Shown here one piece after another: positions 46,878-57,637 of a stretch of 64,000 nt of DNA; position 1 is the first letter of the stretch, and the number at the start of each line of letters is the position of its first letter. The DNA lies in contig CAMTMZ010000008.1 in NCBI GenBank assembly GCA_947073765.1, positions 1 through 64,000 of the forward strand, read 5' to 3'. The notes beneath the pieces were generated by a model that saw only the letters and a program-made list of their open reading frames with translations, did not search any database and was not told the DNA's origin. The translations under genes and the position numbers were made by a program. Source of the stretch: an uncultured Bacillota bacterium. Its GTDB lineage: Bacteria; Bacillota; Clostridia; Oscillospirales; Oscillospiraceae.

Positions 46878-48014
46878 ATGAGCAGAAAAGTTACCATATT
46901 AGGTTCTACCGGCTCCATCGGGCGGCAGTCATTAGAGGTGATTGCCGCCTGCGGTATGGAGGCGGCCGCCCTGGCTGCCAACTCCAACGTCAGCCTGATG
47001 GAGGAGCAGGCCCGGCAATTCAAACCGGCTGTCGCCGCCCTGGCGGATGAAAAAGCCGCCGCGGATCTGCGGGTGCGGTTGGCGGACACCAATGTACACG
47101 TTCTCAGCGGCCTGGAGGGGGTGCTGGAGGCGGCTACCATCTCCAGCGCCGATACCGCCATCGCCGCCCTGATGGGCATGGCGGGCCTGCGGCCCACGCT
47201 GGCCTCCATTCGGGAGGGCAAGCGGGTGTGCCTGGCCAACAAGGAGACTCTGGTATGTGCCGGTCCTCTGGTGCTGGAGGAGGCGAAGGACTACGGGGCT
47301 AAAGTTTACCCCGTGGACTCAGAGCACTCCGCGTTGTTCCAGTGCCTGGAGGCCAACCGGGACCGGGGCGAGGTGAAGCGGCTCATCCTCACCTGCTCCG
47401 GCGGTCCCTTCTACGGCAAAAACCGGACGGAACTGGCTGACATAACGGTGGAGGATGCTCTGAAGCACCCCAATTGGTCCATGGGGGCCAAGATCACCGT
47501 GGACTCCGCCACCTTGATGAACAAGGGGCTGGAAATTATCGAGGCTATGCACCTTTACCGGATGCCAGTAGAAAAAATTTCAGTTGTCATCCACCGGGAG
47601 AGTATCATTCACTCTCTGGTGGAATACTGTGATAATGCCATGCTGGCCCAGATGGGGGCGCCGGATATGCGACTGCCCATCCAGTACGCCCTGACCTATC
47701 CCAAGCGGGTGGCGGGGCCCTCGGCTTCTCTGGATCTGTGGAACTGCGGACCTCTCACCTTTGGCGCCCCTGATTTGGAGACATTCCCCTGTCTGACCCT
47801 AGCTCTGGAGGCCGCCAAAAGAGGCGGCACCGCCGGAGCCATCCTCAGCGGGGCCAACGAGGCAGCGGTAGCTCTGTTCCTGGGGGGCAAGATCAGGTTC
47901 CTGGACATCGCGGACAGGGTGGAACGGGCGTTGGCTCAGGTTAAGGCGGTGCAGGAGCCCTCTATGCAGGACATCCTGGACGCCGACAAGGCGGCGCGGG
48001 AAACAGTTATGTAA
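46878..48014 (+). CDS. dxr: 1-deoxy-D-xylulose-5-phosphate reductoisomerase
   Basis: VTILGSTGSIGRQSLEVI; PVDSEHSALFQCL. Confidence 0.97.
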   Translation: MSRKVTILGSTGSIGRQSLEVIAACGMEAAALAANSNVSLMEEQARQFKPAVAALADEKAAADLRVRLADTNVHVLSGLEGVLEAATISSADTAIAALMGMAGLRPTLASIREGKRVCLANKETLVCAGPLVLEEAKDYGAKVYPVDSEHSALFQCLEANRDRGEVKRLILTCSGGPFYGKNRTELADITVEDALKHPNWSMGAKITVDSATLMNKGLEIIEAMHLYRMPVEKISVVIHRESIIHSLVEYCDNAMLAQMGAPDMRLPIQYALTYPKRVAGPSASLDLWNCGPLTFGAPDLETFPCLTLALEAAKRGGTAGAILSGANEAAVALFLGGKIRFLDIADRVERALAQVKAVQEPSMQDILDADKAARETVM

Positions 48015-48034
48015 ATTATGGAGGTCTGTGTCCT

Positions 48035-49099
48035 ATGCTGTATATCATCATTGCGATCCTGATTTTTGGTATTCTGGTGGCCACCCATGAGCTGGGCCAT
48101 TTTGCCTCGGCCAAGCTGCTGGGGGTGAGAGTGAACGAATTCGCAGTGGGTATGGGACCCGCTTTGCTCAAGCGTCAGCGGGGAGAGACCCTCTACAGCC
48201 TGCGGGCCCTGCCGATCGGCGGCTTCTGCGCTTTGGAGGGAGACGATGAGGAGTCCGCGGATCCCAGGTCCTTTGGCCGGGCTGCGTGGTGGAGAAAGAT
48301 GGTCATTCTGTGTGCCGGGGCCCTGATGAATTTTGTCACCGGAGTGGTCATCATCGCCATTTTATACGCCCCGGCCACCGGATTCCGGGCGGAGGTCTAC
48401 GGCGGGCCAATCGACGGCTATGGCACCGAGAACTGCGGGCTGATGCCCGGAGATCGCTTCCTCTCTGTGGACGGCCACCGGGTGCTGGTGTATGGCAATG
48501 CCCGTTTTTTCCTGAATCGGGGCGGGGATACCCTCGACTTTGTGGTGGAGCGGAACGGAGAGCGGGTGGAGCTGAAGGATGTGCACCTGCCTTATCAGGA
48601 GCGCACGGATGAAAACGGCAGCCTTACCCGCCTGCGGGGGATCACGATGTCCGCTGTGGCTGACCCCACCAGCTTTTTCGGAAAGCTGGCTTATGCGTGG
48701 AATACCGCCATAGATTTTGTGCGGGTGGTATGGATGAGCCTGGGGGACATGGTCACCGGGGCTGTTGGCCTGCGGGATATGTCCGGACCGGTGGGCATTG
48801 TGAACATGATGGGAGAAGTGGGCAGCCAGTCCCCCACCCTTTACGACGCCGCCTGGAATCTGGGCTATCTGGCCGCCCTTATCGCCGTCAATCTGGCGGT
48901 GATGAACCTGCTCCCTCTTCCGGCCCTGGACGGAGGACGGGTGCTGTTCCTGCTGCTCAACGGACTGCTCTATGGGTTGTTCCGGAAGAGGATCGACGCC
49001 CGGTATGAGGGCTATGTCCACCTGGCGGGCCTGGCTGCTCTCATGTGCCTGATGCTGGCGGTCACTCTCAGCGATGTGGGCAAGCTGATCGGGAGGTAA
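48035..49099 (+). CDS. rseP: Site-2 zinc metalloprotease RseP
   Basis: HELGHF zinc motif, NLLPLPALDGGR C-terminal motif, PDZ-like region. Confidence 0.95.
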   Translation: MLYIIIAILIFGILVATHELGHFASAKLLGVRVNEFAVGMGPALLKRQRGETLYSLRALPIGGFCALEGDDEESADPRSFGRAAWWRKMVILCAGALMNFVTGVVIIAILYAPATGFRAEVYGGPIDGYGTENCGLMPGDRFLSVDGHRVLVYGNARFFLNRGGDTLDFVVERNGERVELKDVHLPYQERTDENGSLTRLRGITMSAVADPTSFFGKLAYAWNTAIDFVRVVWMSLGDMVTGAVGLRDMSGPVGIVNMMGEVGSQSPTLYDAAWNLGYLAALIAVNLAVMNLLPLPALDGGRVLFLLLNGLLYGLFRKRIDARYEGYVHLAGLAALMCLMLAVTLSDVGKLIGR

Positions 49100-49101
49100 T
49101 T

Positions 49102-50133
49102 ATGACAAGACAGATCAGTGTGGGCGGCGTGCTCATCGGAGGGGGTGCCCCTGTCACCATTCAGTCCATGACCAACACCCCCACCCAGGATGTGGAGGCC
49201 ACCCTGAAGCAGATCAGGGAACTGGCCGCCGCCGGATGTGAGATTGTCCGGGTGGCGGTGCCTGATATGGAGTCCGCCCGGGCGGTGGGGAAAATCAAAG
49301 AGGGCAGCCCCATCCCCGTGGTAGTGGACATCCACTTCGACCACAAGCTGGCGCTGGAAGCCATCGCCGCCGGGGCGGACAAGGTGCGCATCAACCCCGG
49401 CAACATGGGCAGAGATTATGTGAAGCCGGTGGCGGACGCCTGCCGCCAGCGGGGAATTCCAATCCGTATTGGAGTCAACAGCGGTTCATTGGACCGTAAC
49501 ATAAAGGCGCAATACGGCATAACGCCCAAAGCCCTGGTAGAGTCCGCGTTCCAGAATATCCAAATGTTGGAGCGGTATGATTTTAACGATATCTGCGTCT
49601 CGCTGAAGTCATCCAATGTGCAGACCGCCATGCAGGCCTACTGGCAGATGCACTTGCGGGGCGACTACCCGTTACATATCGGCGTCACCGAGGCGGGGAC
49701 GGTGAAAATGGGCACGCTCAAGTCCGCTGTGGGCGTTGGCGGGCTGCTGGCCCTGGGGGTGGGGGACACGATGCGGGTATCCCTGTCCGCCGACCCGGTA
49801 GAGGAAATTTACGCCGCAAAGGATATCCTGAAGGCCGCCGGAATCCGAAAAGAGGGCCCGGAGCTGGTGTCCTGTCCCACCTGCGGGCGAACAAGAATTG
49901 ACCTGATCGCTTTGGCCAATGAGGTGGAGCAACGGCTGAAGACGGTGGACAAGCCCATCACCGTGGCTGTCATGGGCTGCGCCGTCAACGGCCCTGGAGA
50001 GGCCGCTGCCGCCGACTGCGGCATCGCCGGGGGCATCGGAGAGGGCCTGCTGTTCCAAAAGGGGGAGATTGTGAAGAAGGTCCCTCAGGAACGGCTGGTG
50101 GACGAGTTGTTCCAGCTCATTGAGGGGCTGTAG
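49102..50133 (+). CDS. ispG: 4-hydroxy-3-methylbut-2-enyl diphosphate synthase
   Basis: APVTIQSMTNTPTQDVEAT; VSCPTCGRT; VMGCAVNGPGE; start set at MTRQISVGG. Confidence 0.97.
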   Translation: MTRQISVGGVLIGGGAPVTIQSMTNTPTQDVEATLKQIRELAAAGCEIVRVAVPDMESARAVGKIKEGSPIPVVVDIHFDHKLALEAIAAGADKVRINPGNMGRDYVKPVADACRQRGIPIRIGVNSGSLDRNIKAQYGITPKALVESAFQNIQMLERYDFNDICVSLKSSNVQTAMQAYWQMHLRGDYPLHIGVTEAGTVKMGTLKSAVGVGGLLALGVGDTMRVSLSADPVEEIYAAKDILKAAGIRKEGPELVSCPTCGRTRIDLIALANEVEQRLKTVDKPITVAVMGCAVNGPGEAAAADCGIAGGIGEGLLFQKGEIVKKVPQERLVDELFQLIEGL

Positions 50134-50316
50134 CATGGGACGCAGCGAGGAGTATTTCGCCCAAGGGCTGGGGCCGGCGGGAGATTAAAATCTGGCGCGG
50201 AGGAGGCCGGCCCCAGTATGACTGGGAGCGGCCGCGTGGATAGGGTCGCATCGTGATGTGTTCCTACAGTCGCAAATTTACCTCAGGCTGACCCTGGATA
50301 GAAGGAGAAGGAATAA

Positions 50317-53300
50317 ATGTCCCAGAAGATACCATTTTTACAGATGTTTGCCGCTCTGCGCCAGTGGACCGAGCTGTCTAACGGGGTGGAGGGCTGGAGC
50401 ATTGTGTCCGCCGCCATTGACAAGGCCAGCCGCAGCGCTAAGATTGCCGTAGAGGGAGCCGCCGGAGCGGGCCCCAATCTCATCGTCCAGGCTGAGGAGG
50501 CCCTGTGCCGGGCCTACGGCCTGAACAGCGTGAAAATTGAGGCTCTTCAATCCACCCCGGAGGTGGAGCCCTCCTCCGCCGCAAAAACACCGCTCACCCC
50601 GGCGGAGGACCCCTTCGCACGGACTGAGGCTATCCGGAAAGCGGCCATGAGAAACGCCGCCCGCCCCGCTCCGCCTAAGGGGAACAGAAAGCCCCAGGGC
50701 AAAGCGATTTTCGGCAAGGCCATCACCAAGGCTCCGACCCCTTTGGGAGAGCTGGAGCTGGATATGGGCATGGTGGTGGTGGAGGGGGATGTCTTTGCCG
50801 TTGAAAACCGGGAGCTGAAAAAGCGAGGGGCCTGGGTGGTGGCCTTCGATCTCACCGACTATACCGGCTCCATCCGGGTAAACAAGTTTTTTCCGGGGGA
50901 AGAGGGCAAGCCCCTGGTGGACGGCATCAAAAAGGGGATGCACCTGAAGGTTCAGGGCCGGCTGAACATGGACCGGTTTTACGGCGACATGGTGCTGGAG
51001 CCGGTGGCCGTTACCGCGGCGGAAAAGCAAATGAAGGAGGACACTGCGCCGGAGAAGCGGGTGGAGCTTCATCTCCACACCACCATGTCCTCCATGGATG
51101 CCCTGACCAGCGTGAGTCCCAAACAGGGACCGGATAAAAACGTGGTGAAACGGGCGGAAAGCTGGGGGCATCCGGCCATCGCCATTACGGACCACGGGGT
51201 GGCTCAGTCCTTCCCGGACGCCTGGCACTCCGCCAAGAAGATTAAGGTTTTGTACGGGGTGGAGGCGTATTTCATCAACGATGTGGACGACCGGGTAGCC
51301 GTTCATGGGGATGTGGATGCTCCTTTTAATGATGAGATTATCTGCTTTGACATTGAGACCACCGGGCTGAACAAAAAGTATGAGGTCATCATTGAGATCG
51401 GCGCGGTGGTGCTGAAGGATGGGGAGATTACCGATACGTTCAATACCTTTGTCTCTCCAGGCCGGCGGCTATCTCCGCAGATCATTCAGCTTACCGGTAT
51501 TACAGACGAGATGCTGGCGGGGGCGCCCTCCCAGGAGGAGGCGCTGCGCTCCTTTCTAGCATTTGCCGGAGACCGGCCTCTGGCGGCCCATAATGCCGAC
51601 TTTGATATGGGCTTTATCGCTGCCGGATGCCAGAAATATCAAATTCCCTTTGAAAACCCCTCCATAGACAGCCTGATTCTGGCCCAGAATCTGCTCCCTG
51701 AGCTGGGCCGGTACAAGCTGGATATTGTGGCGGAACATCTGCGTCTGCCGGCCTTCAACCATCACCGGGCCAGCGACGACGCAGCCACGGTGGCCTATAT
51801 GCTCCCCCACTTTTTCCGGAGAATGGAGGAGAAGGGGCTGCGTAATTTATCGGAGGTAAACTCCTACATGCTCACGCTCCGGGGGAATGGAAAGGTCAAG
51901 CGCCGGCCCAAGCATCTCATTGTGCTGGCCAAAAATCAGACCGGTCTGCGCAACCTATATAAGCTTATCTCCCTGTCTCATCTGGAGCATTTCAAGCGGT
52001 ATCCCATTATGCCAAAGTCCCTCATTGAGCCCAACCGTGAGGGGCTCATTCTGGGCTCTGCCTGCGAGGCGGGCGAGCTGTTCCAGGCCCTGGCGGACGG
52101 CCGCGGCTGGGAGGAGCTGAAACGCATCGCCTCCTGGTACGACTACCTGGAGATACAGCCGATCTGCAACAATATGTTTATGCTCCGCAGGGCGGACAAA
52201 GCCAAGACAGAGGAGGACCTGCGGGATTTCAACCGTGCCATCGTCCGCCTGGGAGAGGAATTGGGCAAGCCGGTGTGTGCCACTGGGGACGTCCACTTTT
52301 TAGACCCGCCAGACGAAATTTACCGCCACATCCTCTTGGCTTCCAAGGGCTTTGAGGATGCCGACGAGGAGCTGCCGATCTACTTTAAAACCACGGATGA
52401 AATGCTCCAGGAATTTGCCTATCTGGGGGAGGAGAAGGCCTATGAGGTGGTGGTGAAAAACACTAACCTGGTTGCCAGCTGGTGTGACCCCGTTGAACCT
52501 CTGCCGAAGGGGCTGTTCGCCCCCAAGCTGGAGGACTCCGACGGCGAGCTGAAGCGCCTTGTCTGGGGCAAGGCCCACGAGCTGTATGGAGAAAATCCCC
52601 CTCAGATTGTGGTGGACCGCATTGAGGTGGAACTGGGGGACATTATCCGCTGCAAGTACGATGTGATCTACATGTCCGCCCAAAAATTGGTGCAGAACTC
52701 CCTGGAGCACGGTTATCTGGTGGGTTCCCGGGGATCGGTGGGGTCGTCGCTGGTGGCCTTTCTGTCGGGGATTACCGAGGTCAACTCCCTCCCTGCCCAC
52801 TACCGCTGCCCCAAGTGCAGGCACACAGACTTTGACTACGCCCAGAACCCGGACCACCTCTATGGCTGTGGGGCGGACATGCCCGACGCGGTCTGTCCTG
52901 TCTGTGGGACCCAGTATGTCAAAGATGGATTTAATATCCCCTTTGAAACCTTTTTGGGGTTTGGTGGGGACAAGGTACCCGATATCGATCTGAATTTCTC
53001 CGGGGAGTACCAGGCCAGCGCTCACAAATATACCTTTGAGCTCTTTGGGCAGACCCATGTCTTCCGGGCGGGGACCATCGGCACGGTGGCGGAGAAGACC
53101 GCCTTCGGCTATGTAAAAAAGTATCTGGATGAGCGAGGGCTCACCGCCTCCAAGGCGGAGGAGAACCGGCTGGCTATCGGCTGCACCGGGGTAAAACGCA
53201 CCACCGGACAGCACCCAGGCGGCATGGTGGTCATCCCCCAGGATAAGGAGATATACGACTTCTGCCCCGTGCAGCACCCCGCTGACGACCCCAACAGCGA

Positions 53301-54420
53301 TATCATCACCACCCACTTTGAATACCACTCCATGGAGTCCAACCTGCTGAAGCTGGACATGCTGGGCCACGATGACCCCACCATGATCCGGATGCTGGAG
53401 GACCTTACCGGGATGGACGCCCGGGAAATTCCCCTGGACGACCCGGATACCATGTCCCTGTTCTCCTCCTCCAAGGCCCTGGGCTACGAGAACGACAAAA
53501 TCCTGGGGCCAACCGGAGGCACCGCCATCCCGGAGTTCGGCACCTCTTTCGTCCGGGGGATGCTGGAGGAGACCCAGCCCAATCAGTTCGATATCCTGGT
53601 GCGGCTGTCCGGCTTTTCCCACGGCACGGATGTGTGGCTGGGAAACGCCCGGGATCTGATTCTCCAGCAGGGTATCCCAGTGGGCCAGGCCATCGGCTGC
53701 CGGGACGACATTATGCTCTTCCTCATCTCCAAGGGGATGGACCCTAAGCGGTCCTTCAAGATTATGGAGGCCGTTCGGAAGGGCCGGGGCCTTCCCGACG
53801 GGGCGGAGGAGGAGATGAAGGCCGCGGGCGTGCCCGACTGGTACATCGGCTCCTGCAAGAAAATCGCTTACCTCTTCCCCAAAGCCCACGCCGTGGCCTA
53901 CGTGATGATGGCCTTCCGCATTGCCTGGTTCAAGGTCCACCGGCCTTTGGCCTTCTACGCCGCCTACTTCTCCATCCGGGCCAAGGCCTTCGACGAGGCC
54001 TTCATGTGCCGGGGGATGGAGGTCTGTCAGAAGAAAATGCGGGAGATTGCGGCCAAGGACAAGGAGGCCACCGCCGTGGAGCAGGACATGCTCACCACCT
54101 TGGAGGTATGCTACGAGTTTTATCTGCGGGGGTTCCAGTTCGACCGTATAGATGTGTACAGGTCGGAGGCGCTGCGCTTTACTGTGGACGAGGAGGAGGG
54201 CACCCTGCGCCCCCCCTTTGTGTCGGTGGCGGGACTGGGGGAGACAGCGGCCATCTCTCTGGCTGAGCAGCGGGAGGGACGGGAGTTTATCTCCATAGAG
54301 GAGGTATCCGCCGCCTGCCCCAAGGTGTCTAAGACCCACATTCAGCTTTTGAAGGACGCCGGGGCCTTCGGTGACCTGCCGGAGACCAGCCAGCTGGATC
54401 TGTTTTCCATGTTTGGGTAA
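50317..54420 (+). CDS. polC: DNA polymerase III PolC-type alpha subunit
   Basis: 1367 aa; DEDDh exonuclease FDIETTGLNKKYEVIIEIGA, PHP motifs, VPDIDLNFSGEYQ, polymerase core. Confidence 0.97.
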   Translation: MSQKIPFLQMFAALRQWTELSNGVEGWSIVSAAIDKASRSAKIAVEGAAGAGPNLIVQAEEALCRAYGLNSVKIEALQSTPEVEPSSAAKTPLTPAEDPFARTEAIRKAAMRNAARPAPPKGNRKPQGKAIFGKAITKAPTPLGELELDMGMVVVEGDVFAVENRELKKRGAWVVAFDLTDYTGSIRVNKFFPGEEGKPLVDGIKKGMHLKVQGRLNMDRFYGDMVLEPVAVTAAEKQMKEDTAPEKRVELHLHTTMSSMDALTSVSPKQGPDKNVVKRAESWGHPAIAITDHGVAQSFPDAWHSAKKIKVLYGVEAYFINDVDDRVAVHGDVDAPFNDEIICFDIETTGLNKKYEVIIEIGAVVLKDGEITDTFNTFVSPGRRLSPQIIQLTGITDEMLAGAPSQEEALRSFLAFAGDRPLAAHNADFDMGFIAAGCQKYQIPFENPSIDSLILAQNLLPELGRYKLDIVAEHLRLPAFNHHRASDDAATVAYMLPHFFRRMEEKGLRNLSEVNSYMLTLRGNGKVKRRPKHLIVLAKNQTGLRNLYKLISLSHLEHFKRYPIMPKSLIEPNREGLILGSACEAGELFQALADGRGWEELKRIASWYDYLEIQPICNNMFMLRRADKAKTEEDLRDFNRAIVRLGEELGKPVCATGDVHFLDPPDEIYRHILLASKGFEDADEELPIYFKTTDEMLQEFAYLGEEKAYEVVVKNTNLVASWCDPVEPLPKGLFAPKLEDSDGELKRLVWGKAHELYGENPPQIVVDRIEVELGDIIRCKYDVIYMSAQKLVQNSLEHGYLVGSRGSVGSSLVAFLSGITEVNSLPAHYRCPKCRHTDFDYAQNPDHLYGCGADMPDAVCPVCGTQYVKDGFNIPFETFLGFGGDKVPDIDLNFSGEYQASAHKYTFELFGQTHVFRAGTIGTVAEKTAFGYVKKYLDERGLTASKAEENRLAIGCTGVKRTTGQHPGGMVVIPQDKEIYDFCPVQHPADDPNSDIITTHFEYHSMESNLLKLDMLGHDDPTMIRMLEDLTGMDAREIPLDDPDTMSLFSSSKALGYENDKILGPTGGTAIPEFGTSFVRGMLEETQPNQFDILVRLSGFSHGTDVWLGNARDLILQQGIPVGQAIGCRDDIMLFLISKGMDPKRSFKIMEAVRKGRGLPDGAEEEMKAAGVPDWYIGSCKKIAYLFPKAHAVAYVMMAFRIAWFKVHRPLAFYAAYFSIRAKAFDEAFMCRGMEVCQKKMREIAAKDKEATAVEQDMLTTLEVCYEFYLRGFQFDRIDVYRSEALRFTVDEEEGTLRPPFVSVAGLGETAAISLAEQREGREFISIEEVSAACPKVSKTHIQLLKDAGAFGDLPETSQLDLFSMFG

Positions 54421-54539
54421 AAGAGACCTTTGTTAGATGAAACTCTGCTCCGCTGGAAATAGTGTTCCATGCTTGTCTGCAGATGAGGTTCGGTGCTGTT
54501 TAGACCCTCTGAATTAAAGAAATTTTAAAGAAAAATCCC

Positions 54540-54568
54540 TTGACTGCAGTAGTGCAAGTGGGTAAAGT
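54540..54568 (+). promoter_or_regulatory. Promoter of LTA synthase-like gene
   Basis: TTGACT-17-TAAAGT. Confidence 0.5.
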
Positions 54569-54609
54569 AAGTTAGGTAAAACAGACATGTGTTTGGGAGG
54601 TCGATTGCA

Positions 54610-56757
54610 ATGGGCTATACCGGAAGAAGGATGAGCGGGAGCCGTTCCCGCCGCAGCGAGGGCGCGGTGCTGCTCCATACTCTGGAGCGGGTGCTGGTGT
54701 TCCCAGTTATGCTGCTCTACCTGGAGCTGGTACTCCACATCTACATGAAAAACTCCCTGGCTTATCTCCCGGTGTATCTTGTATTCAGCGCAGCGGCGGG
54801 ATTGTTTCTGTCCGCGCTGACCCTGGCCTGGCAGCCAGAGGTGAATGGTATTTTGACCAAGGTTCTGGCAGTTGTCATATCGTTGATTTTTGCGGTGGAA
54901 TTGGTTGCCAAGACCATACTTCAGACCTACTACGGCCCCAGCGCGCTGAAGCTGGCGGCGGGCAACCGCCTCAGCGACTATTCGGAGATTATTGTTTCCA
55001 CAGTGATCCGCAGCCTCCCGATTATTCTGGTTCTGCTGCTGCCTGCCGTTTTACTGTGCGTTTTTGGCGCGGGCTTTCCAGGCTTTGAGCGATTTGATAT
55101 CCGCTTTGCCGCCTTGGTACTGGGTGGGAGCGTTCTTTGCCACATCTTGGGCGTCGGTGTCACCCTCCTGCCCTGGAAGGGGGATCTGACACCCGCCATA
55201 CTGTACAAGGTGGATACCAATATGGATGACCAGGTGGAGCAGCTGGGGCTGCTCACCATGCTGCGGCTGGACGCTAAGCATATGTTTTTCCCGCCCAGAA
55301 ACGATTTGGACGCCGACTTCAGCGGCCTGGACGGGTTGACGGGTATGTCATCCTCCGCTGATCCCAGCGGCAGCGGCGAACCCGCCGGCAGCGCCTCAGA
55401 GCCAGACCCCGCCCCGGTGGTGGATACGTCCCCCAATGTGACCGGAGCGGACCTGGCCGCTATTGTTGAGAACGGGAAGAATGACGATATCAAGTGGCTG
55501 GCCAACTACTTTGGCAGTGTCACCCCCACGAAAAAGAACCAATATACTGGTATGTTTGAGGGGTACAACGTGATTCAAATTGTCATTGAGGGCTTTTCCG
55601 GATACGCCATTGATCCACAGCTCACCCCAACGCTCTACAAGCTGACTCAGGAAGGCTTTGTGTTCAATAACTACTACACTGCCCTGCACTACACCAGCAC
55701 CTCCAATGGAGAGTGTCAAACTCTGCTGGGCCTCTATCCCAAGGACGGCAGTCCAACCACCATGACTCGCACCGGTGAGATAAAGTTTAAGAAAAATGGG
55801 GAGAACGTAGGGTTTAACGCTTACTTCTCCCTGGCCCAGCAGCTGCTGAGAGAGGACTACCTGGTGATGGGCTTCCACGGCAACTACAACATGTATGGCC
55901 GTCAGGCTTCTCATACCAACCTGGGCTACGACTGGAGGCAGTTTGACAGCGGACTGGAGGTGGATACCACCGGTGAGGGCAAAATCGCCTGGCCCGCCCG
56001 GGACACCCAGGTGGTGGAAAACAGCGTGGATGAGTATTTGAACAGCGACAGACCATTCCACGTTTACTACCTGACCATCAGCGGCCACACCCCGTACTCT
56101 ACCAACCGGGTCGTAAGCCCCTACAAGGAGACAGTCCGGGCCCTGCCCTACAGCGAGACAACCCAGAACTATGTGGCCACCGCCATAGAGTTTGACCGCT
56201 CTTTGAAGCTGCTGCTGGATAAGCTGGAGGCGGCGGGCAAGCTGGATAAAACCCTCATCGTGGCTACCGGTGACCACATTCCCTACGCCGACGTGGGGGT
56301 GCTGGAGGAGCTGGCAGGAAAGAAGTTCGGCACCTCGGACGCCCTGAAGAGCCTGAACGAGAAATCTATCGATTTTGATGTGTACAAGAATTCCCTCATC
56401 CTCTGGTCGGCCTCCATGGAGGAGCCGGTGGTGGTGGATAAGCCCTGCTGCCAGGTGGACATCCTGCCTACCGTGTCCAACCTGCTTGGGCTGGAATACG
56501 ACTCCAGAATGCTGGACGGCAGTGACATCCTGTCTGACAGCGAGGGGCTGGTGGTGTTCACTTCCCGGTGCTGGATGACCGACCGGGGCTTCTACAACCG
56601 CTTTACCGGCGAGTTTACCCCCGCCGAGGGGGTGTCTATGACGGTGGAGGAGCAGGAAAACTACGTCTCCGCTATGAAGAAGCTGGTGGGATACAAGCTG
56701 GCCTCCACCGCCATGATTGTGGAGAATAACTTCTACGATATCGTTTTTGGAGGATAG
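54610..56757 (+). CDS. LTA synthase family membrane sulfatase-like protein
   Basis: N-terminal TM helices; IVIEGFSGYAI, TSNGECQTLLGLYP, TISGHTPYS, VATGDHIPYADVG. Confidence 0.9.
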   Translation: MGYTGRRMSGSRSRRSEGAVLLHTLERVLVFPVMLLYLELVLHIYMKNSLAYLPVYLVFSAAAGLFLSALTLAWQPEVNGILTKVLAVVISLIFAVELVAKTILQTYYGPSALKLAAGNRLSDYSEIIVSTVIRSLPIILVLLLPAVLLCVFGAGFPGFERFDIRFAALVLGGSVLCHILGVGVTLLPWKGDLTPAILYKVDTNMDDQVEQLGLLTMLRLDAKHMFFPPRNDLDADFSGLDGLTGMSSSADPSGSGEPAGSASEPDPAPVVDTSPNVTGADLAAIVENGKNDDIKWLANYFGSVTPTKKNQYTGMFEGYNVIQIVIEGFSGYAIDPQLTPTLYKLTQEGFVFNNYYTALHYTSTSNGECQTLLGLYPKDGSPTTMTRTGEIKFKKNGENVGFNAYFSLAQQLLREDYLVMGFHGNYNMYGRQASHTNLGYDWRQFDSGLEVDTTGEGKIAWPARDTQVVENSVDEYLNSDRPFHVYYLTISGHTPYSTNRVVSPYKETVRALPYSETTQNYVATAIEFDRSLKLLLDKLEAAGKLDKTLIVATGDHIPYADVGVLEELAGKKFGTSDALKSLNEKSIDFDVYKNSLILWSASMEEPVVVDKPCCQVDILPTVSNLLGLEYDSRMLDGSDILSDSEGLVVFTSRCWMTDRGFYNRFTGEFTPAEGVSMTVEEQENYVSAMKKLVGYKLASTAMIVENNFYDIVFGG

Positions 56758-56797
56758 GAGTAAGCCCGCCTGCGGGCGGTAAGGCGTGAGGTTTCAG

Positions 56798-56826
56798 TTG
56801 ATTTTTCTTCTGCGACGCGGTATAAT
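56798..56826 (+). promoter_or_regulatory. Promoter of Bax inhibitor-1 family gene
   Basis: TTGATT-17-TATAAT. Confidence 0.6.
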
Positions 56827-56887
56827 AGAACCAACCTCAATGGAGCACCATGGAACAAACTGACTGAACCTGAAAGGAGCGTTTTTT

Positions 56888-57604
56888 ATGAGCTTTAATC
56901 CCTATGAGTTTGACCGCAGCTACTCCTCCAGCCGGGGAGACACCTTGGGCCAGTACACCGCTAAAACATTCCTGTGGATGATGCTGGGACTGCTGATTAC
57001 CTTTGCCGTGGCAGTGGGCTGCTGGGTCACCGACGCGACTATTTATTCTCTGGTGTATATTCCCGCTGTCCACATCATCGCGCTGATAGCCCCCATTATA
57101 CTGTCAGTTGTATTTGTCCGCAGGATTGAGAAAATGTCTGTTGGCGCAGCGGTGGGTATCTTTGTGGCCTATGCCGCTATTCTGGGCTTTACCATGTCCA
57201 TCTATCTGCTGCTCTATGATCTGACGGCGCTGGTTCTCTGTTTTCTGCTCACCGCCGTCTATTTTGGGGCGTTGGCGGCCTACGGCTTTTTCACCAAGCG
57301 GGATTTGTCCGGCCTGCGGACTATCCTGATCTCCGGCGCGGGGTTCCTGCTGGTGTTCTGGGTGCTGTCTCTATTTATCCCCGGCGTGATGATGTTTGAG
57401 CGGATCATCTGTATGATCGGTATCGCGGTGTTCCTGGGATTTACCGCCTACGACACGCAGAAGATCAAGGCTTTCTACAGCTACTACTCCGCATCTCCCG
57501 ACATGCTGGCCAAGGCCTCCATCTTCTCCGCCCTGCAGCTGTATCTGGACTTTATTAACCTGTTCCTGTATCTGCTGCGTTTTCTGGGCAACCGGAGGAA
57601 CTAA
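56888..57604 (+). CDS. Bax inhibitor-1/YccA family membrane protein
   Basis: Seven-TM with FTAYDTQKIK and LYLDFINLFLYLLRFLG. Confidence 0.93.
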   Translation: MSFNPYEFDRSYSSSRGDTLGQYTAKTFLWMMLGLLITFAVAVGCWVTDATIYSLVYIPAVHIIALIAPIILSVVFVRRIEKMSVGAAVGIFVAYAAILGFTMSIYLLLYDLTALVLCFLLTAVYFGALAAYGFFTKRDLSGLRTILISGAGFLLVFWVLSLFIPGVMMFERIICMIGIAVFLGFTAYDTQKIKAFYSYYSASPDMLAKASIFSALQLYLDFINLFLYLLRFLGNRRN

Positions 57605-57633
57605 AAAAAGCCGCCCGACTGGGCGGCTTTTTT
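57604..57633. terminator. Bidirectional terminator
   Basis: AAAAAAGCCGCCC-gact-GGGCGGCTTTTTT. Confidence 0.88.
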
Positions 57634-57637
57634 ATAT

